This document shows positions 11,501 through 22,719 of a stretch of 64,000 bases of DNA, piece by piece. How positions within the stretch are numbered: position 1 is the first letter of the stretch; each line of letters starts with the position of its first letter. The stretch comes from Ditylenchus dipsaci (lineage: Eukaryota; Nematoda; Chromadorea; Rhabditida; Anguinidae): NCBI GenBank assembly GCA_004194705.1, contig SADC01001216.1, positions 62,001 to 126,000 on the forward strand, read 5' to 3'. Below the pieces are notes generated by a model. The model saw only the letters and a program-made list of their open reading frames with translations, was not told the origin of the DNA and ran no database searches. The position numbers and the translations under genes are program-made.

Positions 11501-14500
11501 GTTGAAAAATAATGAACCCGGGTGCGTTAATAGAGAAAATACGGTATATTAATGTTGACAAATAAGTTTGTGAGCAACTTTTAAGCTAATGTTTAAGAAC
11601 AAAAAAGATAAGGCAAAGTATTCCAAACTGGTTTTGTAAGCCTTTTCTCCCTTAATCAAGTAGTAAAACAAATTTTTTTGGAATATATTAGAATAGTCTT
11701 TATTCGACTTTGAACAACTGTGAGATCATTTTGAATAACTGACGAGCATTTTTATTTATTGGGGCTGATATTCAAATTCAGGGTTATGCGACTCGACAAC
11801 ATCTTAAATCATGTTGTAGCGCAGTTAAGGAGCAACAAAACTCACTTTACAGAATGATTTTTGAAAATATGGGTGCAAAAAAATTTCGAAAATTTTAAAA
11901 AGATTCTGATCCGAATTTTTAACGTTGAGCTAAATTTTAATTCTTGTCCAGAATGTTGTCGTATTACGATCTCACAAAATTTAATCTTGAATAGGATTCT
12001 TTTTCGCCTAAGATGGTGTCTTTGTATGATTGTCTTAAAATTTTAAAAGTAATTTGTGCAGGTAATTGGATTAGCCTAGTAATTTTTTCTAAAAAGAGAT
12101 TTGTTAACTTAAAAGAAATAACATTGTTTCTCCTTTTGCAATACTTTAAAAACATGTTTTAGACCCACCTGTCAATTAATGTTAATGCCATTGTATGCCA
12201 TTGTTAGGTTGGTTAATTAAAACTTATTTCTTCACAAATTGGTTTTTATTTTAGCTCAATTCTGAGTTTTTTCCTGCCTGCCACTATCATGGTAGCACTT
12301 TACACTAAATTATACCTCTACGCCAGGATGCATGTCAGGAGGTTTTTTTAAAGTAACTAATAAAATATAACTCTAATTTAATTTTTTAGTATAAGGGCTC
12401 AACTGAAACAGGCAACAAGCATGCTGATACTTCAAGTAATTCTAATATACAAAACTTATAATAACAGTTCTAATAGTATAACCTGTTCAGCTGGCAAGTG
12501 ACCACAATCGGATACGTCAAGTGGTTGTTCGTCCATGCTTTCTTGTTTGTGCTTCTCTCTTTCCATAATAATCATTAATACTATTACTACTATACTACTA
12601 CAACTTTTCTTTTTATTTAACTTTATAGTAAACAAAAACTGAAAAAAAGTTGTATAAGTTAGGTATAAAAATCAATTATTTTTTGTCAAAAAGTTTTCAA
12701 TTTTAAAATTTAGAGATACCGTATTTCCTCTAATTAACGCTTCTGATCTTCTCTCTCAGGCAAGTTACCACCCATTTTGTAGCCAGAAAGATGATCTATC
12801 AAATGGTTGGTAACTTGCCTAAGAGAAGTGACCAAAAATCAGCTCGAAAAAAACGATGCCAAGAGCACGATTTTGAATCAGCAGGGGAGTTAATTAGAGG
12901 AAATACGCTATCTTAAGTTCAGCTTGTAAAATAGCCGAAAATTTGGAAGATATTTTCTCTAACAGTTTTCTTTAAGATATCATGTTAAAATAAAGTCAAT
13001 TCAGTCAACAGTTTTCCTAGTGGGCGAGGGTCCTGCTTTTGGTACAGATTTTATTATGTAATCGGTTTTTCCATGCACAGGGTGTTTTATCTTCAGCGCA
13101 CGCTTTTTTTCGCTCATAACTTTTTTTTCAATTTCATTTATTAGGCAAAATTTTAGCGCATTGAAAAGAGTCCAACAAGCTTATGAGAATATTGAATAAA
13201 TGTGAATTTTGATAAGAAATTTGTTAATTTTTTGTCTGGGGGTTTTTATGATAAATGAACGTTGTCATGCATGTTCGGCATCATTCAATCACCCCTTTTT
13301 CCCTCTTTTTAACGCACCGACAACCTTGCCAAATGAATAACAAACAAAAAAGCCGTGAGCAAAAGACATCGTTCGCTAAAGATGGGACACCCTGTACTAC
13401 TAAATGACTTAACTCAATATTTCATCATATTTATTTTATATTTTTTCTCAACTAATAAGGGAACCGATCGAACTGTACAATTTAATAAAAAAATTTCTGA
13501 CAATGCCACCTTGTAGATTTCAGTCGGTTACTGAATAGAATTTTAATATTTTTTGCTAACAGACAGAAAAAACAAAATCCGGAGACTCGAAAAACATGTC
13601 AAAATAGACCAGCATTGCCTTGGTCCCTCTGAGTATTTTGAAAAACATATTTTCTGCAGTCAATTCTATATATAGTAGACACCCCAAAGGATGGATCCCC
13701 AGCTAGGTCCGACACTTTTTTCTATGTATACTAGGGTAGGACGCGGTCGGGTAATTTGGCTCAACCCGGTTCCCGGGTACCCGGGTTTTCACGGACCCGG
13801 TTCTCGGTTCGGGTAGCATTTTACCGGTCGGGTACCCGACCGGGTATGCGGGTAATGGCAACTTAACCTTGGAACCTTTGAACCTATAGAGATCCTTACA
13901 TTTGAGATACAGTCAAACGTCTCTATAACGGCACCTCTGTGGACCGGCCTCAGGGTGCCGTTATAAAGAGGTGCCGTTATCAGGAGGTGCTGTTATAGAC
14001 ATGGTTTTTGTACAAGATCCGTGAAGGACAGGGGAGACCAATGAAAAATTTTTTTTTGACCCAAATGTCATATATACTCGAGCATTTGGGTTTTTTTCGA
14101 ACGTATTCGAAATATCCCCGACATATTTTTACCGTACAGTTAACTGCACAATTTAACTGGTTTCTATTTCGAAGGTTGACTGTGGGCCGAGCATATTTTA
14201 GATTTTTATGAAATCAATTATTGCCCAAAACTCAAAAAACACTCGAGAAAACCTCATTTTACTATTATCAAACCATCTTCAGCATGCCCGAATCAGTCCG
14301 AAAAATAGGTTTTGGACTATAAAAAACGTAAAAAAACTTTGATCCAAGTCGACGACCACTTGGCTTGGTCGGTGCATGGATCATCCAGCAGAACTGCGAT
14401 TCATCTGAGGTTGGATCATAGAAAAACATTTTAAATTTTGTTTTGTTCTTTACAAGAAAAATATCACTACCCGGGTACCACTACACTATCTGAATTACCT

Positions 14501-17500
14501 AACCTGGGTATGACTACCTGTATACAGCAAAACCAAGTGGTCATCCAGCAAAACTGCGATTGGTTCATAGGAAAATGTTTGAATTAACAAGTGTACCTTC
14601 CAAGACGAAGAATACAAAGTCTATAAAACAGAACGCCAAACTGTCGATGAATTCACCTGTCGATGAATTCACCGTCGATGAATTCACCGTTTCCTGGCAT
14701 TGTTAAAATTTTCAAATTTAATACTACAGTTTAATCGGTTTTCTTGTAATTTGTCTTTAAAATCTGTAGTAATAACAATATTTGTCTATTTCCAGCTTAT
14801 ACACCGCGTTTTTGAATGCATTAGCATATATCGCTTTTTTAAATAGTGGATTTGTGAGCAGGGTTCGTAGATGTCCTGCTTTAGCAGGAATTTCCTGCTT
14901 TTTGAGTTCAAATCCTGCTTTTTGATTTCGAAAAAGCAGGAATTTTAGAAGAGAACCTTGGCTCTTACTTACATATTTGTTGCGACTGCTTTTTATTTAT
15001 TCATTTTTCTGTTTTTTCTATTTCGTGTTTTTCATGTTCTTCAATGACTTAATGTTAAAAATTTACAGGATGTTCTCTATTTTCAAACAAGCTAAGAGAA
15101 GCAAAAAGGTCGATGAGGAAGTTGCCCAAGAATCGCAGTCAAATGAAGCGCAGGATGTTCAAGAAGTTCTGGTCGTCGAGCCAGCAAATAACAATCCAAG
15201 CTTCCCAGATATCTATGATGAAGAAGAATTGGAGTCAGATGAAACCGATGGAGAGGTACTCTCAAAACATTGTAAAACGAGACGCTAATCTAACGTGTTT
15301 AGGAATTTGTGCAACAGAAGCGAAATCCGAAAAAGCCGCAGGACTTCAAGATGGATTGGATGCAGTCATACAAATGGATTGAAAACTCTAAGAAGAAGGG
15401 ATTCTTTCACTGCAACTACTGCGATTCGGAGAAGAAAATTGGGCAAATGGGAGAGGCTTCAATCATCAGACATCTCAGCTCGGACAAGCACAAGCAGGCG
15501 GAGAAAGCGGCCAACCAGTCTCAACAATTATCAGCGTTCGTGTTCGTTCGAAATTCGCAGGAGGTGGAAAAGATCGCTGCTACAGAACTCACGCTCACTC
15601 TTTTTCTGGCCAAGCATAACAATTCATTCCATTCGGCAATGTGTTCTAGTGAATTGATTCCTCAGTTATTTATGGTATTTTTAATTTAAGGGACATGTTG
15701 ACATTCGTATTCAATAATTATTTCAGGATTCACGAATAGCTCAAGGGTATGCCGCGGCGGAGAGGAAAACAGCAAAGCTCGTGATGAATGTCCTCTATCC
15801 GCACTTCCAAAAGACGTTGGTCAATTCGATTATGCAAAACGGTGGATACTACTCGGTGGGACTAGATGCGTCTAATCATAAGGAGTGTAAGATTCATGCC
15901 TTGGTTGTACGGTAAGTGTAATTAAATTAATTGAAGATCTTACCAAATAACAACTTTAGTTATTTTGACGAAAAAGGAATACATACAGCACCACTAGAGC
16001 TCGTCCAGATGGCAAGTGAAAAAGCAATGAATATGGCGTCTATGCTTCGGACTACTCTCGTCAAATGGGGGTTGGATCCGATGAAGCTGATTTCGTTTAC
16101 CGCAGACAACACCAACTCAAATTTTGGGGGCGTCAACAGAGGAGACGGGAAAAATGTTTATGCAATCCTGAAGCGAGGTTGTTTTCTTTAAGGTCTAAAT
16201 CGTGCTATAAATTTATTTTTCTTTTAGAACTCAAGCCAAATCTGATCGGAATAGGATGCCTCTCGCACATTTGGAGCAACACGGCACAGAATGCATCGGC
16301 TTTTCTCTACATGAGTGGATTGGATTTCGAGGATTTGCTCTAAAACACTCAGCTCACTTCAGTTCAAATGCATCCAGATGGGAGCGATTTGTTGAAATTG
16401 GGGAAGAATGTGGGGTATGTTGAACTTAATTATAGATTCTAATAAAAGTAATTGTTCAGATTGCAGTGCGTCAGTTTCCCAAGCATGCTACGACTCGTTG
16501 GTTGACTCTCCAGCCGTTGATTGTCCGTATCCTCGAGCAGTGGTTACCGCTTTCAATCTACTTTCAAGAAGTCGAAGCCGGATGCCTTCAAGAATATTAC
16601 AAGAATGAAAAACTCTCAAGTGAAGTGAAGGTTGGTATTGCATGTAATCTTGCTATTGTTCAATAACTTGCTTTGTTAAGGTCGTGTTACAATTTGCTGC
16701 ATTTGCTCTCGATAAATTCAACAAGGGGAATGCGATGTCGCAAGCCAAGGATTTCACAGTCGCCGATGCTATAAAGATGGTTCAGCGTTTCCGGCAACAA
16801 TTATATGATTTTCAAGAGTCGTCGTTCTTTGGAGAAGTCGTTGAAGAATCTCTCAGCGAGCTGGATGAAAAAATACCGGGATGGAGGAATAGGCTAAGCA
16901 CGCTTTTCAATGTAAGTTTATTCCATCATTAGATAGATATCAATCAGTAAAATGGTACGATTTAGGAGTTCTACCGTCGCTCTCTGGAATACTTGGACAA
17001 ATGGGCTGCTCCCTTGGAAGAACTCACACACTTGGACTGGCTTGAGTTAGGCGAGAACTTCACACACCGTAATATCATCGCTTCATACAAGAAATTCATT
17101 GGAGGTAAGAAGACAAAATATTTCTTATGCATCTTTTTTCTATTTTTCTAGGTTCATCGGATCAGTGCTTTCTCGATGTTTCTGAGGCGATCATCAACAT
17201 CAGGGAGCTCAACAAAAGGGATGCCTTTCAAAGTCTTTTGTCTCTAGAGAAGTGGATCGTCCTCTTCAAGAGCAATGGCATGCTGGAATTGAAGAAGGTC
17301 GTCCGAGCTCTTCTAAGTCCCTTCCCTTCGAACGCGTATTGTGAAACCGTCTTCTCGCTGGTCAAAAGAATTTGGACTGATGAGAGGAACCGACTACAAG
17401 TTCCCACTGTCAATGCACTCGTCTCTATCAAGTGTGCTCCGTTGCAATGTGAGGAGGCTTTCGACTACTTTCTCCGAAACAAGGATTTGCTCAAGAAAGC

Positions 17501-20169
17501 CCAAAGTAGCGGAAAATATTGATCCGGTTTTGTGATTTGTTGATTCTGGTTGTTGAATTGGTTGAATAAAGAAATTATTGCTGTCTGGATTTGTTGTCCT
17601 GCTTTCGCCAAAAATTTTTGTACTAAATCCTGCTTTTTGAAATCAGAATCCTGCTTTTGCGATTTTCGATCTACGAACCCTGTTTGTGAGTATCTTGTCT
17701 CACCAAATAGGAAAATTTCAAATCTCAGTCTTCTTTTAACGATTTTTTTTCCTCAAACCATAAGCTACCAAATTAATTTGGTTAGTGTGTGTAGTGTGAA
17801 CAATGCACAGAGAGTGAAAACTTTAGGCTGTCTCTACTATCTTCTCATCTTTGTTTTTTTTCAGGCATCTCACACAGCCCTTCACTATGGGGGTGATTTG
17901 ATCAAATGTAATAGTGACAGCATGCAGCATACATTTACATGTTCCAATAATAACAATAATATCTGCAATACACATCAACAGACTAGAAGTAGCAATAGCA
18001 GTAACTCAAGTGCTCCACCAACCTGTGATAACATAGCCGGCTCTACCCTCAAACAAGACACTAACTGTAATGTCAAAGTGGGTTTCCAATGCCCACTTTC
18101 AAAATATAGCAAGAAATTTCAGTTTTTGCCCAACTCCCAGGAAACCAAAAAAAGTACCGGGAGGTCTGTGTCCGATCAAAAAGCCAGGTTATTATTTAAG
18201 TTTTTTAACACGCAAAATAGTAATTTTTCAATTTGCTTTTTGGTAAAGGATTTTATTGTGGTATTTATTTCAACCTTTTTCAAAGCTTCGATCTTGAATT
18301 TCGCACATTAGAGAGTAGCGCTACATTTTCAAGATGACTTACTCGCTTTAAAGACGCATTGAAATCGAGAAGGGTGTCATTTAATTTTGCTCGCTAATCT
18401 CAGAAAAATGCCTACTTATTTTCTGAAAAATACCCGCTCATTTTTTAATTATCTATTTTTCAGCTATCTTTTCAAAAAATTATTGTGCACTTTTTCTGAA
18501 ATTAGTGGGCATTTTTAAGAGATTAGGGGCAAATTGAATATTACCCAGCGAGAGTTCGAGTAATTAAAGTGAATCGCCAAAGAATGAACTTTTTTGCTAG
18601 GCTTCTTTACCGGCACAAAAAATCCTGCAAATTTTTCGAAAATTTTTTTCGATTGGAACCACTCGGATAATTGTTTTATTTTTGGAGAACCCGCCGAATA
18701 TTTTCCCAATTCTCTGAAAAACCAACAAAAAAAAGCAACCAACTCTACTAGAAACTAAAATCGTAGGGTGATGTGCTAAATCAAAAAATACGCAAGGAGT
18801 ACAAAAATGTAGATAAGTAATCAAATTGAATCATCTGTGGCCCATGTGGTCTTAAAATGTTGACTTTTTGACCTAAACATGTTTCGACCTTAACTTATCC
18901 AATTACAGATTGACATTGGTATTATCATGGGCACATTTCTTATTTGCTGGTATTTACATTTTAAACTACTCGAAACATAAGTTTATGATTATATGTTCAG
19001 GTTGCCGTTTTTTGTGATAAATATTTGGAGGTCACTATATCCGACTTTTTCCCACCACGTGTTTTTCAGGTAAATATATTTTAAAATGAATTTTCTTTAA
19101 AATTGGGATAAGTATTTTTAGGTTGTGACCTGGTTGGGCTATGCTAATAGGTTGGTTCTCTTACAAACATTATTCGGTATTTGAGTAAAAATTTAACATT
19201 TAAGCACGGCAAACCCCATCATTTACGGTAAAAAAATTTGTTTTCATAAAAATTTATTGTGTATAAGAGTAATATTTTTAAGGAATCTTTAACAGAGATT
19301 TTCGAAGAGCATTCAGCAGAATAGTTTTCAAAGTGTTTTACTGCTTCAAGGATAACCATAAACGGGCCCATTTCTATGCTAATGACATTTAGTTGGATAA
19401 GAGTTACATGGCACGTCAATCTATCATCTATCTGCCTCATGTAAATATTTAAAATATGTATGTGTTGTGCTGTTGAACAGCTCAATAATCGTTACTATTC
19501 TTGTTTTGCTGCTAACCTGGTATCATATCGTAGTTACGGTTGTGTGAAAAATAAAATTGATTTCCAGTTATGTAGATTCTGAATTTCACTGATTTTGAAG
19601 AGCCGGAAATGCCAAAGAAAAATTTAAACGAAAAAAAAAACTTTGCTATATCGAAAATCTCAATAACTGATGATACTCACAAAATCTTTATCACTCTAGA
19701 ACATTTTTCATGTTGTGAACAGATAAGAAAGTGCAGGAATACACTTTGTAGAAATAAATTGGAGCTATCATGGGGATATCATGTTTGTTTAACCTAACTC
19801 ATCTGCAGGTCACTATACATTAACTACGTGTTTGTTTGATTTTTATAAGTTCAGAAGCTTGTATTAGAAGTTGGCAGTTGTAAGTATTTTTATTGACACA
19901 AAAATGCCTGTACGCTGAAAAAATCAGCAATGGAGTCTATGAAATGTATTTGACATATTTTTTTGATTTTACTCAGATCTAATAAGGAGATTCCGCAAAC
20001 TGTAAAATGGAGTTATCAAAATATAAAATTCTATCTTCTAGAGCATAGTCGATTTACTTATCGTAGCCGGAAGGATCATTCACCAAAGTCAGAAAAGAGC
20101 CCGCTCGAGACAGTTCAAAATAAGGCGGCCTCTCATGATAAGACAGTCCCAAAATTATATTTAATTTAA
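8537..20169 (+). CDS. D1-like dopamine / biogenic-amine G-protein-coupled receptor, 14 exons
   Basis: Exons: 8537-8638, 8684-8761, 8810-8844, 9687-9732, 9781-9872, 10633-10812, 12255-12341, 12390-12435, 17865-18187, 18909-18949, 19001-19069, 19122-19150, 19205-19227, 19977-20169; about 448 residues. Visible class A landmarks: TM1 GGNVLV; TM2 [27 protein letters not shown]3 [14 protein letters not shown] with the amine-binding Asp; DRY; Ser-rich TM5 (SSSILSFF); TM6 FLICWLPFF; TM7 WLGYANS..NPIIY. TM3 and the spacing after NPIIY point to D1-type dopamine receptors (known family), which usually signal through Gs; other amine receptors are possible. Loop 3 is long and Asn/Ser-rich. The ATG at 8537 is the first after an in-frame TAG at 8519 and leaves almost no extracellular N-terminus, so an upstream exon is possible. 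Exons 10, 11 and 13 each lack one base for the required frame. Intron 8 holds a hAT transposon. The last exon follows only if a base is restored at 19227; as read, translation stops after [14 protein letters not shown]. Confidence 0.85.
9300..9420. repeat. GC-rich repeat fragment in receptor intron 3
   Basis: GCC-triplet-rich blocks (CGCCGCCGCATCCGCCGCCG) and the near-palindrome CGCCGGCGCTCCACCGGCGG stand out from an intron that is otherwise very AT-rich. Long open frames on both strands here follow from that composition and are not genes. Confidence 0.5.
10255..10348. mobile_element. Pogo/Tigger-like MITE remnant
   Basis: Repeats of CACCTCGATATAA, then GTATCTCATATCGAGACTTGACTGTA, the usual right end of the CAGTC..CTCGATAT family. 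Lies in intron 5 of the receptor. Confidence 0.55.
11195..11375. repeat. ACTATTCTACAGTTAACT minisatellite
   Basis: Imperfect tandem units of about 28-30 bp built on TTAACTATTCTACAGTTAAC and TTGACAAT. The same unit recurs near 21130-21270, 40850-40960, 41100-41160, 46780-46880 and 53710-53905. Confidence 0.6.
11397..11546. mobile_element. MITE, TACCGTATTT family (copy 2)
   Basis: Starts TACCGTATTTTCTCTATTAA and ends AGAGAAAATACGGTA with TA at both ends; 150 bp. Lies in receptor intron 6. Confidence 0.7.
12717..12910. mobile_element. MITE, TACCGTATTT family (copy 3)
   Basis: Starts TACCGTATTTCCTCTAATTA and ends TTAATTAGAGGAAATACGCTA. A second inverted pair (GGCAAGTTACCA / TGGTAACTTGCC) lies inside. 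In receptor intron 8. Confidence 0.65.
13735..13999. mobile_element. Repeat cluster: CCGGGT-rich segment and pogo-like MITE
   Basis: 13738-13860 is packed with short CCGGGT/ACCCGG steps. 13908-13999 begins ACAGTCAAACGTCTCTATAA and holds inverted copies of CTATAACGGCACC, as in the CAGTCAAACCTCT..GGCACC family. In receptor intron 8. Confidence 0.5.
14851..17690 (+). mobile_element. hAT DNA transposon with 8-bp target duplication
   Basis: The element runs 14859-17682 (2824 bp). Its ends are CAGGGTTCGTAGAT and ATCTACGAACCCTG, a perfect 14-bp inverted repeat of hAT form. The direct duplication TTTGTGAG flanks it at 14851-14858 and 17683-17690. Subterminal copies of TCCTGCTTTTTGA sit near both ends. 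It carries one multi-exon transposase gene in the orientation of the host receptor gene and lies wholly within that gene's intron 8. The clean duplication and perfect ends suggest a fairly recent insertion. Confidence 0.95.
15070..17522 (+). CDS. hAT transposase (BED zinc finger, hATC dimerisation domain), one frameshift
   Basis: Cuts and pastes the enclosing hAT element in the nucleus. Exons: 15070-15255, 15303-15674, 15727-15911, 15960-16177, 16228-16414, 16460-16630, 16681-16911, 16966-17104, 17152-17522; about 686 residues. The N-terminus is acidic. A BED-like finger follows: FFHCNYC, then about 20 residues on, HLSSDKHK. The catalytic core includes YSVGLDAS and [12 protein letters not shown], with [13 protein letters not shown] in the insertion domain. 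The C-terminus has [20 protein letters not shown], typical of the hATC domain. Introns are 45-55 bp and all phases agree, except that exon 5 is one base short: after FEDLL a stop appears at about 16341, while the downstream frame continues as [13 protein letters not shown]. The copy is therefore inactive as read, unless that base is a sequencing error. Confidence 0.88.
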
Positions 20170-22719
20170 TTTCAAACTTGTCTTGACATCAAAAAAGCTC
20201 CTGCGTATTTAATTATGGACAGCTTATTTGTTTCCATGTTTTTGCTATCTTTTACGTCCAGGTTTCTGCAATGACTTCTGTGAATCATTCCGTAATGCTT
20301 AATAGATTTCGAAAGCGGTTATGTAAATGCGCTATTTTTTAGTCATTGAACAACATAGTTAATCATTAACTTAAGAATTCAAATTTTCCCAAATAAACCA
20401 GTTTCGCCGAAAAACACGCAGTGGGGGGAGGGGGTGGTGATGTTGAAATTAAGTTATGTATACACAGTTCGACTAAAATATCCAAAAAGGTTTAACGGTC
20501 AAATCTTAGAGTTTTGGGGTAGGAAAATATTCGGTAGATTGACCATCGTTTAGCATTCGTTTTACTGGTCTCTTTTCCTACTTGATATTTGCAATCGACC
20601 TACTTTAACTACACAGTGTTTTGTGATGTACAGTAATAGATGAGTAGGAGCTGTAAAATAATAAGTAGTTACTGGAGTGGTTTAGTTTACCGTAATTACT
20701 TTATGAGTCACTCGTATATCAAAGATAGAGAACTAGAAATAATCATCAATTGGTGTTCAGACTAATACTTTATTAACTTCTACGGTCTAAAACATTTTCT
20801 TAGATCTCTGAAATCAAATTTTGTGTTTAGAGCGAAAAGTTAACTTCTAAAACATCTGCTATAGCTATATTGTACCATGGCAGATACTGACCAAACCTAC
20901 ATGGTTTATCTCAATTTTGGAGAAAACATTATCTCTCTCATCCGCCATCTAATCACTATAACCCTATTTTCCTAACTGATCTTCTTTGGCTTGTATCACC
21001 CCCAAAGGCTAAATGTGAGCCAAATATCGGATTCTATGCTTTTTTATATGCTCACCCACATTTTTTGGCATGTTCTTCGGTGCCCTACCTGGTTTATGTT
21101 ATTGGAATGTATAGCCGAAACACATAGAGAAAATTACATATTAACTATTCTACAGTCCACTCTGCTCAATCATCTTGTTACTTATTTTACAGTTAATAAT
21201 GGAAATTCTCTTGATGACGTTTTGACAGTTGTCTTCATGCTTGTGTTGTTGTCAAGGGCCTAACTATTCTGCAGTATGACATGAAAATTTTAAATTATAT
21301 CATATATAACAATGCAACATATCTAAAACTGCAACATAGAAATCTTGCATTTCTAAATATGATATAATTTGAAATTGTTACGGCTGAATATAGAACAGTT
21401 ATTGAAAGACCATACTTGTTGATGCAAATGAAAATTCGGCAAATTCAAATGCGCGCGGGACACTTCTCTTTCGTCTCGCACTCTACTCTTTGCTAGATTG
21501 TGCAGCTACAGCCTTTTTCAAATGTCGTTCAGACCAAACTTTGTTGACACAGAGAACGTTGCCTGTTTATTTCTTATTAAATTTCGGATAAACTTCATTT
21601 GAACATCACTTGAGCGTCGACTGTAAAACAATGTGAACAACAATAGAAATCTTCTTCCGTAAAACTAGTAAGCCATAAAAGTGTGTGAGGTGTAGGATTA
21701 AATTGTTTATTGCTTTTACAAATCGAATCAATATTATTGCACGCACGATGATTTAACTAAATTAACAAAGGAATATCAGTGTTTTTGAGTTAAAAACCAG
21801 TGCAGTCATATTCTATGTTTCACTACTCAATATGTCGATATCATTTTGTGGCTAAAATAATTTCTTTTTCTTTACAAATTTCTAGCTTAGTCAAAAAAAC
21901 AGACACTATAATTATGAATGAAACAGTAAAGTTATAAAAATTAAGTTGAAATTTCTCCTTTTGTCTTATAAATTGCAATGTAGATATACAGTTGATATAC
22001 TCGATTACACTGGTCCAGCTGTGGGGTGTCCTGTTTTCTAGGGTGCTTCATTATCGAGATACCCAGAAACATTGCGAAGGGTGTATAACCAACCGCGAAC
22101 TTATTATATTATTTTAACATTTAACAGTACTTTGCTTTTTCATTTAATCAGCGGCAAGCTATTCTCTACGGCGATTTATTTATTTCAAAAAAAAGATTTT
22201 TTAAATAATTTTTGTTCGGCCAAATTTTTGCCGTAGAAATCCAGTTGTAGAGTGCCTATTATAGAGGTGCATTTTACTATGTTTTTAAAGGTTACTTTTC
22301 GCCGTTTTTATTTACCGTGGCCGGGACCAGCCACGGACTGCCCTGTTATCGAGGGTGGCCAGTTATCGAGGTGACCAGTTATCTAGGCTTGACTGTAATA
22401 AAATTTGAATTTCAAAACTTTAATATCAAAGAAATTTCTTTAGCCACAAAATGATAGCAATAAATTTTGTAGTGGAACATAAAATAGGCTAGAAAACTAG
22501 TTTAAAAGAACGTATTCAAATTCTGATGAGGATAATGTGTGAACTTTGGATATAGACCTAGCTATAAATAACTAAAAACAATATACAATATTACTCATTA
22601 TGCCCTAGTATTGTGTAGAAGATAACCCGTTATTGGCAGCAGTAGAATGTTGGAAGTGACGAGGCAATACTTATTACATTGATTAATGTGAACAAAACAA
22701 ATATATATTTGTTGTTGTC
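20170..22719. other. Region between two convergent genes; repeats only
   Basis: Holds the ACTATTCTACAGTTAA minisatellite at 21130-21270 and a foldback with pogo-like ends (21987-22398). An open frame at 20991-21263 is partly made of the minisatellite. No gene is supported. Confidence 0.45.
21987..22398. mobile_element. Pogo/Tigger-like MITE
   Basis: Left end ACAGTTGATATACTCGATTA with CTGGTCCAGCTGTGG; right end CCAGTTATCTAGGCTTGACTGTA, preceded by GGGACCAGCCACGG and repeats of AGTTATCGAGG. The arms are imperfect inverted copies. Confidence 0.5.

Noticed and set aside
20991..21263. 90-codon plus-strand open frame with hydrophobic stretches
   Set aside because: Its second half is the ACTATTCTACAG minisatellite and no splice partner was found.
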